Shown piece after piece: positions 27,063 to 32,745 of a DNA stretch of 32,745 nucleotides. The translations under genes were made by a program, and so were the position numbers. The notes under the pieces were generated by a model. That model made no database searches. It saw only the letters and a list, made by a program, of their open reading frames with translations, and was not told the DNA's origin. The stretch spans positions 1 to 32,745 of the forward strand of contig CAISZK010000022.1 of the NCBI GenBank assembly GCA_903889915.1, read 5' to 3'. The stretch's first letter is position 1. Each line of letters begins with the position of its first letter. This stretch comes from an uncultured Bacteroidota bacterium (GTDB taxonomy: Bacteria > Bacteroidota > Bacteroidia > Bacteroidales > CG2-30-32-10).

Positions 27063-28477
27063 TGGCAATCAAAACACAACCATATACGGACTACAGACCT
27101 GTTAATTTGAATTTTACAAAAAAAATTCCTTCGGATTGGATTGTTAAAAGAGCTAAGTTTTTCTTCAAAGAAATTAGCGAACGTTCTATTAAAGGAGAAG
27201 AACAATTATTATCAGTTTCTGAACATAAAGGCATAGTTCCTCGAGATTCAATAAATGTTACAATGTTTCAGGCATTAAGTTACGAAGGTTATAAACTTTG
27301 TAATAAAGGTGACATTGTAATAAATAGTTTATGGGCATGGCATAGAGGCTTGGGTGTTTCGGAATATCATGGTATTGTCAGTACTGCATATGGTGTATAC
27401 CGCCCTCTAAAACCAGCACAATGGAACCACAGATACTTGAATTATCTGCTCAGAGATAAAGCTTATGTGGGCGAATGCTTGATACGATCGAAAGGCATTT
27501 GGGAGTCAAGATACCAATTGACAGGCAGCAATTTTTTAGATATTCCAATTATTAAGCCGCCTTTGGAAGTTCAAAACAGCATTGTAGAATATTTAGACAA
27601 AAAGAACAGCGAAATTGAAAAGTTTATTCGGAATAAAGAAAGGTTGATTGAGATTTTGGAGGATCAAAAAAAATCAGAAATTACTAGAATTATTGTTGAA
27701 GGAGTAGAAGGAAATGAAGCACTAAAAGAATTAGACCAGACTGATATTCCCTATATGCCTTTTAAAAATAAGAGCTCTGAAATCAAACGTCTGAAATATT
27801 TAGCTTCTTTGAAAGGAAGGATTGGATTTCATGGTTTAAAAACATCGGATTTTACTAATGAAGGGCCTTTTCTTATTACAGGTACTGACTTTATTGAAGG
27901 TAGAATAAATTGGGATACTTCTGTCCATATTACGATGAAGCGATATAAAGAAAACCCATATATTCAACTTAAAGAGGGTGATTTCTTAATTACAAAGGAC
28001 GGAACAATTGGTAAAACAGCAATTGTAGATAATCTTCCATATGAAGCATCTTTAAATAGTGGTGTTATGCTGGTTCGATCATTGAGAGGAGAATTTTTAA
28101 ATAAATATCTTTTTTGGATAATAAATTCAAGAATATTTGATGAATTTGTGGAGATTACTAAAACAGGTTCCACTGTGATGCATTTATATCAACATTCATT
28201 TGGAAATTTCAAAATACCAATTCCAGATTTAAATACGCAAGGTTTAATTGTTCAGGAAATTGAATTAGTTATTTCAAAATTGAATTCAGCAATTTCCAAA
28301 GCCCAAAAAGAAATAGCTGCCATTAAAGAGTACAGAGAGGCATTGATAACGGATTTGGTAACAGGGAAAAAACAAGTACCTTCAACTTATTCTGTAGGTG
28401 TTGCAGAAGAAAATATACTATGTGCTGCTGAAGAAGGTGCTACTTATAATGCAGATAATGATAAACAACAAGCGTAA
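27062..28477 (+). CDS. hsdS: Type I restriction-modification specificity subunit
   Basis: HsdS recognises the bipartite target and bridges HsdM and HsdR. Its 471 aa have two target-recognition domains. The first (about 20-175) ends in DIPIIKPPLEVQNSIVEYL, followed by the central coiled-coil spacer (KKNSEIEKFIRNKERLIEIL). The second (about 240-395) ends in FKIPIPDLNTQGLIVQEI, followed by the distal conserved helix (AQKEIAAIKEYREALITDLVTGK). Two different recognition domains imply an asymmetric split target, not readable from sequence. After the conserved end, a 30-residue acidic, Ala-rich tail is unusual. Base composition is AT-richer than in hsdM. It is translationally coupled to hsdM. Confidence 0.93.
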   Translation: MAIKTQPYTDYRPVNLNFTKKIPSDWIVKRAKFFFKEISERSIKGEEQLLSVSEHKGIVPRDSINVTMFQALSYEGYKLCNKGDIVINSLWAWHRGLGVSEYHGIVSTAYGVYRPLKPAQWNHRYLNYLLRDKAYVGECLIRSKGIWESRYQLTGSNFLDIPIIKPPLEVQNSIVEYLDKKNSEIEKFIRNKERLIEILEDQKKSEITRIIVEGVEGNEALKELDQTDIPYMPFKNKSSEIKRLKYLASLKGRIGFHGLKTSDFTNEGPFLITGTDFIEGRINWDTSVHITMKRYKENPYIQLKEGDFLITKDGTIGKTAIVDNLPYEASLNSGVMLVRSLRGEFLNKYLFWIINSRIFDEFVEITKTGSTVMHLYQHSFGNFKIPIPDLNTQGLIVQEIELVISKLNSAISKAQKEIAAIKEYREALITDLVTGKKQVPSTYSVGVAEENILCAAEEGATYNADNDKQQA

Positions 28478-28534
28478 TAACGATAACGACAATAATAATT
28501 AATAACTATAAGCCATCAGGGTTATATCATGCAC

Positions 28535-28584
28535 TTATAACCTCCATAGGTTATAATAGTACTAAATAACCTGAGGAGGTTATT
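28535..28584. promoter_or_regulatory. Twin perfect palindromes between hsdS and satD
   Basis: TTATAACCT-CCAT-AGGTTATAA (28535-28556, 9-bp arms) and AATAACCT-GAGG-AGGTTATT (28565-28584, 8-bp arms) share the core ATAACCT-N4-AGGTTAT. Their centres are 29 bp apart. No T-run follows, so they look more like protein-binding sites or paired RNA hairpins than intrinsic terminators. They lie 70-120 nt before the satD start, separating hsdMS from satD-DUF3307-hsdR. Confidence 0.7.
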
Positions 28585-28653
28585 ATTCAAGCTAAGGATG
28601 TAATTGATAAAAGAACCTATAATGATCATAATGAATAAACGAATAATAGACAC

Positions 28654-29346
28654 ATGGGAATAAACGCTGTTATTACAGGTGATTTGGTTAAATCACGTAA
28701 GATAATAAATGATGATATTGCACCTGTTATTAAATCATTAAAAGAAACGTTCAGTGAGATCAAGCATGAGCTACTGAACGGAAAAGGAACATTTGAAATA
28801 TTCAGGGGCGATAGTTTTCAGGGACAGATACCCAGGCCTGAGTTAGCTTTACTTGTTTCAATCATCATAAGAGCACGTCTTCGCAGTTATGAACCCTTAT
28901 TTGTTTCAATTGGCAGCAGAAAACAAGACAAGCCGATACTACATTCCTATAGTGATGCACGCATTGCAATAGGTATTGGTTCTGTCAGCTACAATGCAAA
29001 ACGGATAGCAGAGTCACAAGGCGAAGCATTCGAAAAATCAGGACATGCATTTGATGAAATGCAAAAGGAAAATGAACGCCTTGCCATTGCCACTCCGTGG
29101 GAAAACATAAACAACGAACTTGAGGTGGAGTGTAAACTTGCTGATGCAATTATCAGCCGCTGGACAGCAAGTACTGCCGAAGCCATGTATCATCATTTGC
29201 TGTATGGCAGCAACCAAAAGGAATTGGCTGCTCAATTAAAAATTTCGCAACCGGGAGTATATAAAAGACTTACTGTATATGGTAATGCCGGCACACTTCA
29301 GGTTCTCTTAAACAGGTATGCTGAATTAATTACTAAAGCAAAATAG
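28654..29346 (+). CDS. SatD family protein with C-terminal helix-turn-helix
   Basis: This 230-aa protein has the SatD-family opening NAVITGDLVKSRKI (4-17), plus FEIFRGDSFQGQI (47-59) and ARIAIGIGS (102-110), followed by AKRIAESQGEAFEKSGHAFDEM. The N-terminal domain pattern (paired Asp at D10 and D53 in GD turns, then an IGIG strand and a GxAFxxSG helix) recalls class III nucleotide cyclases. That is my inference, not an established fact. Residues 186-210 (SNQKELAAQLKISQPGVYKRLTVYG) are a convincing helix-turn-helix. SatD of Streptococcus mutans is linked to acid tolerance, with no known mechanism. Here it is 1 nt from the DUF3307 gene and sits inside a type I R-M locus, with two palindromes upstream. 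Confidence 0.8.
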   Translation: MGINAVITGDLVKSRKIINDDIAPVIKSLKETFSEIKHELLNGKGTFEIFRGDSFQGQIPRPELALLVSIIIRARLRSYEPLFVSIGSRKQDKPILHSYSDARIAIGIGSVSYNAKRIAESQGEAFEKSGHAFDEMQKENERLAIATPWENINNELEVECKLADAIISRWTASTAEAMYHHLLYGSNQKELAAQLKISQPGVYKRLTVYGNAGTLQVLLNRYAELITKAK

Positions 29347-29347
29347 T

Positions 29348-30091
29348 ATGGCTGCTTTAAATTTTGAATTATTACTGCGAATATTGATCGCGCATCTTTT
29401 GTCTGATTTTGTTTTCCAACCTACTTCATGGGCAAAAGAAAAAGATGAGCATGGTTTAAAATCCGGCTATTTCCTGCTTCACATTTTAATTAATATTGTC
29501 GTACTCGCTGTTTTTCTTTGGAATTTGCATTTATGGCTGATTATACTAATTGTCAGTGTTGGTCATTTAATTATAGATGCAATTAAAATCAAACTGCAAA
29601 ACAGTGGTGTGTGGATTTTTTTAGCAGATCAGTTTTTACACCTGCTGTTAATAGTGATGGTTTGGCTTGTTTATACAAATCAGTTTCAATTGTTTTGTAA
29701 TATTATTTCTGAATCATTAAATAACCAGAAACTTTGGTGGCTGTTTCTTGGTTATCTTTTATTAAGTCTTCCTGCAGCAGTATTGATTGGTAAACTAACC
29801 AGGAAATGGAGCGAAGAAATAGAAGGACTGGAAGAACCTGGGAAAAGTAAAGGATTGGAAAATGCAGGAAAGTGGATAGGCGTTTTGGAACGCTTATTGA
29901 TTTTTACGTTTATAGTTTTGAATAAATTGAGCATATTGGGATTTTTGCTTGCTTCAAAATCCGTATTTCGTTTTGGAGATTTGAAAAACTCATCACAGCA
30001 CAAAAAAACAGAATACATCATTATCGGAACATTTTTAAGTTTTTCAATTGCAATAGCAGTTGGTTTGATTTATAAATTCATAACAAAATAA
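29348..30091 (+). CDS. DUF3307 family polytopic membrane protein
   Basis: This is a 247-aa inner-membrane protein with about six or seven hydrophobic segments (near residues 5-24, 42-60, 62-80, 92-110, 130-148, 180-203 and 224-244). Polar residues inside the membrane segments form the family pattern: H16 and D20 in AHLLSDFVFQ, H45 in LLHILIN, H73 and D77 in GHLIIDAIK, and D94 and H98 in ADQFLHLL. These could bind a metal, as in membrane-embedded hydrolases of the YdjM type, but that is inference. DUF3307 genes are often seen beside satD. Here the pair is separated by 1 nt, and hsdR starts 4 nt after, so the three should be co-translated. Confidence 0.82.
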   Translation: MAALNFELLLRILIAHLLSDFVFQPTSWAKEKDEHGLKSGYFLLHILINIVVLAVFLWNLHLWLIILIVSVGHLIIDAIKIKLQNSGVWIFLADQFLHLLLIVMVWLVYTNQFQLFCNIISESLNNQKLWWLFLGYLLLSLPAAVLIGKLTRKWSEEIEGLEEPGKSKGLENAGKWIGVLERLLIFTFIVLNKLSILGFLLASKSVFRFGDLKNSSQHKKTEYIIIGTFLSFSIAIAVGLIYKFITK

Positions 30092-30095
30092 ACCC

Positions 30096-32702
30096 ATGCA
30101 ATTTACTGACACATCAGAAAAAGCATTTCAATTATTCATCACAAAGTTTCTGGTTGATGAACAAAAATATATCGAAGCCACACCAGCCGAGTTTGACCGT
30201 GAGTTTTGCATTAATTCCAAACAATTATTTTCTTTTATTGAAGCCACACAAAAGGAAACGTATGAAATGATACAGCGGAAAGGCGAGCGCAGTTTCATGG
30301 TCAGACTTGATGAGAAAATAAAAGAGTTGGGTGTAATTGAAGTGCTGCGCAAAGGGGTTAAGCATTATGATAAGACTGTGGAATTATTTTATCACAAACC
30401 TTCATCAGCTTATAATACCAAAGATGCTGCAAAATATAAAGCCAATATTTTTTCTGTCACACAGGAACTGAGATATAGTATTGATCATGAAAACCGTTTA
30501 GACCTCACAATATTTATTAATGGCATTCCGCTAATTACATGCGAACTGAAAAACCCGCTCAGCGGACAAACAGTTCATAATGGAATCAGGCAATATCAAA
30601 ATGACCGTGACCCAAAGGATAAAATATTTTCGTTTGCCCGCTGTATGGTTCATTTTGCCGCCGACACCGAATTGGTGTACATGTGTACAGAGTTGAAAAA
30701 GAAAGATTCGTTTTTTATTCCTTTCAATAAGGGAATGAATGATGGCAGTCCAATCCCTCCTTTCGGAGCAGGAAACCCTGTAAATCCAAAAGGATTGAAG
30801 ACGCATTATCTTTGGGAAAATGTGCTAAGCAAGGACTCGCTGAGCAATATCATTGATCAATTTGCATTAGTGATTGAAGAAACCAACGAAGACACAGGAA
30901 AGAAGAAAAAGAAAATGATATTTCCCCGTTATCATCAATTAACATCTGTAAAGCAGATACTGGCTCATGCAAAAACAAACGGGATAGGACAACGTTACCT
31001 TATTCAACATTCAGCAGGTTCGGGCAAATCAAAATCTATTGCATGGATTGCACATCAGTTGCATGGATTGTTTGACAACAGCGGCGAAAAAAATATTTTT
31101 GATTCAGTGGTAGTAGTCACAGACAGGACAGTTTTGGATAAGCAACTGCGGGATGATATTAAACAATTTTCACAAAAAGCAGGCATTGTTGAGGCGATTA
31201 CAGGAGAAGGCGAAAGCAAAACGAATCAGTTGCGGGAAGCTATTGTCAATAAAAAGAAAGTTATCATCTGCACTATTCAAACTTTTCCTCATTTATTAAA
31301 AGAAATGGAGGATTTAGGTTCGTTAAAATTTGCTATTATAATTGACGAAGCACACAGCACACAGAGCGGCGAAACATCAGCTAAAATGAATGCTGTGTTA
31401 GCCGACAAAAACACCAATGAAGATAATGATGCAGAGGACACAGAAGAACCAACACTTGAAGACAAGATAAATGATCTGATAGAAAACCGTAAAATGATTA
31501 AGAACGGCTCATACTTCGCTTTTACTGCAACACCCAAAAATAAAACACTTGAAACCTTTGGAGTGCACAGGAAATATATGAAAGCAGGTGAAGAAAAAAC
31601 CGCTTTCGATGCTTTCCATTTGTATTCGATGAAACAGGCAATAGAGGAAGAATTCATATTGGATGTGCTGGAAAATTACACCACCTATAATTCATTTTAT
31701 AAACTCATTAAATCAGTTGAGGAGAATCCTGAATACGATACCAAACAGGCACAAAAAAAACTGAGGGCTTACGTTGAAGGAATTGAATTTGCCATAGGTG
31801 AGAAAGCAAAAATTATGATTGATCATTTTCATCGTGAGGTGAAACATTTGATAAATGGTGAAGCAAAGGCAATGATAGTAACCAAAAGCATACATGCTGC
31901 TATAAAGTACAAACACGCATTTGACGATTATCTGAAAGAAATAAAATCACCTTTCAAAGCCATCGTTGCTTTTTCAGGAAAGAAGGAATACAAGGGTGTG
32001 GAGTATGACGAAACAAGCATGAATAATTTTGTAAGCTATAAATATGATATTCCAAAAAACTTTAAGAAAAATGAATATCGTTTTTTAATAGTAGCACAAA
32101 AATATCAAACAGGATTCGACCAGCCTCTTTTACATACAATGTATGTTGACAAAAAGCTAAGAGATGTGCAGACGGTGCAGACTCTTTCGCGCCTGAACAG
32201 GGCGTATAAACCTCACAAGAAAGATACTTTTGTACTCGACTTTTATAACACAACCGAAGAAATAAAAGAGGCTTTCGAACCTTATTATACTTCAACAATA
32301 TTAAGCGAAGAAACAAGTCCCAATAAACTTAACGACCTTGTAGATGCACTGGAGAAATTTGAAATTTATAACGAAGAAATTGTGAAGGATTTCTTCGAAA
32401 AGTATATCAACAAAGCAGAGAGAAATATTTTAGACCCTATCATTGATGCAGCAGCGCACATTTTTAAATTCGACCTTAACACTGACAAAAAAGTTGACTT
32501 TAAAGTAAAAGTAAAATCATTTTTGAGAACTTACAGTTACCTTGCAAAACTGCTCGATTTTAATAATCTTTATTGGGAGCAATTATGGTGGTATCTCAAA
32601 TACCTGTTGAAAATTCCGATGATTCGGCGCCACCCCTACCGGTCGAAACGGCGCCACCCGTACCGGTGCAAACGGCGCCACCTAAATTGGGCAAATTTGT
32701 GA
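30096..32702 (+). CDS. hsdR: Type I restriction endonuclease subunit R, C-terminally altered
   Basis: HsdR is the ATP-dependent translocase and nuclease. The nuclease domain shows DHENRLDLTIFINGIPLITCELKN with D136, E150 and K152 of the PD-(D/E)xK centre. The SF2 motor follows: Walker A HSAGSGKSKS (305-314), VVVTDRTVLDKQL, DEAH in IIDEAHSTQSG, FAFTATPKNKTLETFG, and the late motif VAQKYQTGFDQPLLHTMYVDKKLRDVQTVQTLSRLNRAY. The conserved helical region runs to YWEQLWWYLKYLL (about 832). After that the protein ends abruptly in three repeats (RRHPYRSK, RRHPYRCK, RRHLNWAN; residues 844-867) and stops at 868. Family members usually continue to roughly 950 residues or more with a helical domain that contacts HsdM/HsdS. 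It may therefore be truncated or inactive. The gene is 4 nt from DUF3307. Confidence 0.88.
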   Translation: MQFTDTSEKAFQLFITKFLVDEQKYIEATPAEFDREFCINSKQLFSFIEATQKETYEMIQRKGERSFMVRLDEKIKELGVIEVLRKGVKHYDKTVELFYHKPSSAYNTKDAAKYKANIFSVTQELRYSIDHENRLDLTIFINGIPLITCELKNPLSGQTVHNGIRQYQNDRDPKDKIFSFARCMVHFAADTELVYMCTELKKKDSFFIPFNKGMNDGSPIPPFGAGNPVNPKGLKTHYLWENVLSKDSLSNIIDQFALVIEETNEDTGKKKKKMIFPRYHQLTSVKQILAHAKTNGIGQRYLIQHSAGSGKSKSIAWIAHQLHGLFDNSGEKNIFDSVVVVTDRTVLDKQLRDDIKQFSQKAGIVEAITGEGESKTNQLREAIVNKKKVIICTIQTFPHLLKEMEDLGSLKFAIIIDEAHSTQSGETSAKMNAVLADKNTNEDNDAEDTEEPTLEDKINDLIENRKMIKNGSYFAFTATPKNKTLETFGVHRKYMKAGEEKTAFDAFHLYSMKQAIEEEFILDVLENYTTYNSFYKLIKSVEENPEYDTKQAQKKLRAYVEGIEFAIGEKAKIMIDHFHREVKHLINGEAKAMIVTKSIHAAIKYKHAFDDYLKEIKSPFKAIVAFSGKKEYKGVEYDETSMNNFVSYKYDIPKNFKKNEYRFLIVAQKYQTGFDQPLLHTMYVDKKLRDVQTVQTLSRLNRAYKPHKKDTFVLDFYNTTEEIKEAFEPYYTSTILSEETSPNKLNDLVDALEKFEIYNEEIVKDFFEKYINKAERNILDPIIDAAAHIFKFDLNTDKKVDFKVKVKSFLRTYSYLAKLLDFNNLYWEQLWWYLKYLLKIPMIRRHPYRSKRRHPYRCKRRHLNWANL
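32625..32696. repeat. Three 24-bp GC-rich direct repeats at the 3' end of hsdR
   Basis: Units start with CGGCGCCACC at 32625, 32649 and 32673. The first two are near-identical (3 differences) and contain ACCGGT. The third diverges after the first 10 bases. They are much richer in G and C than the flanking gene. The hsdR frame reads them as RRHPYRSK-type octapeptides. The frame one base back reads APPLPVET, APPVPVQT, APPKLGKF and stops at 32711-32713. Confidence 0.85.
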
Positions 32703-32745
32703 TGCAATATTAATCATTTTTTTTCATTTTTGTTTTTCTTAAAGA

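Noticed and set aside
22745-32745. Complete integrated mobile element
   Set aside because: No integrase, transposase, tRNA attachment site or flanking direct repeat was found; only the primase-like gene and R-M cargo hint at one.

Overview
The window reads as chromosomal DNA from a low-GC member of the Bacteroidota (Bacteroidetes). The evidence is a type IX secretion C-terminal sorting domain on a secreted peptidase, the gene order bamD / omega-like rpoZ / coaBC / DUF4835 / recN typical of the phylum, Bacteroidetes-type promoter elements (TAnnTTTG at -7, TTG or TTTG near -33), few Shine-Dalgarno sequences, and an AT-rich composition. No rRNA, tRNA, CRISPR array, integrase or transposase was seen.

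Layout. Positions 145-10053 are largely housekeeping: a secreted M14 carboxypeptidase (+), then clpC (-) and gyrA (+) diverging from a shared 236-bp gap, then a secreted TPR protein (+). From 10264 to 12055 there is a small XRE-type regulator (-) behind a 1.3-kb gene-free stretch. That stretch holds several TTACAnnTGTAA-like dyads and a 12 x 21-bp tandem array. From 12056 to 17108 lies the minus-strand cluster bamD-rpoZ-coaBC-DUF4835-recN. An NmrA-type NAD(P)-binding protein (-) and an unrecognised secreted protein (+) follow.

Positions 19576-22744 are accessory and repeat-rich. They hold a second, unrelated 12 x 21-bp array whose T6 tracts are phased at two helical turns, two inverted-repeat elements of about 95 bp, a Fn3-like gene split by a -1 frameshift at a T_TTA_AAG heptamer, and a stand-alone LytTR regulator. 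Three 9-bp direct repeats spaced exactly 20 bp lie upstream of the Fn3 gene's promoter and look like LytTR binding sites.

Positions 22745 to the end look like a defence or mobile island: a BT4734-like primase-fold protein, then a type I restriction-modification locus ordered hsdM-hsdS-satD-DUF3307-hsdR. The SatD-family gene (cyclase-reminiscent motifs plus a C-terminal helix-turn-helix) and the polytopic DUF3307 gene are packed tightly against hsdR. Twin perfect palindromes separate them from hsdMS. This arrangement suggests regulated, delayed expression of the restriction subunit, or a second signalling module nested in the R-M locus. It is the most unusual system here. The hsdR frame ends in three 24-bp GC-rich direct repeats and lacks the family's C-terminal region, so the restriction subunit may be altered or inactive.

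Housekeeping identities are secure from motifs. Promoters, operators and the signalling hypothesis are inferences from sequence pattern alone.
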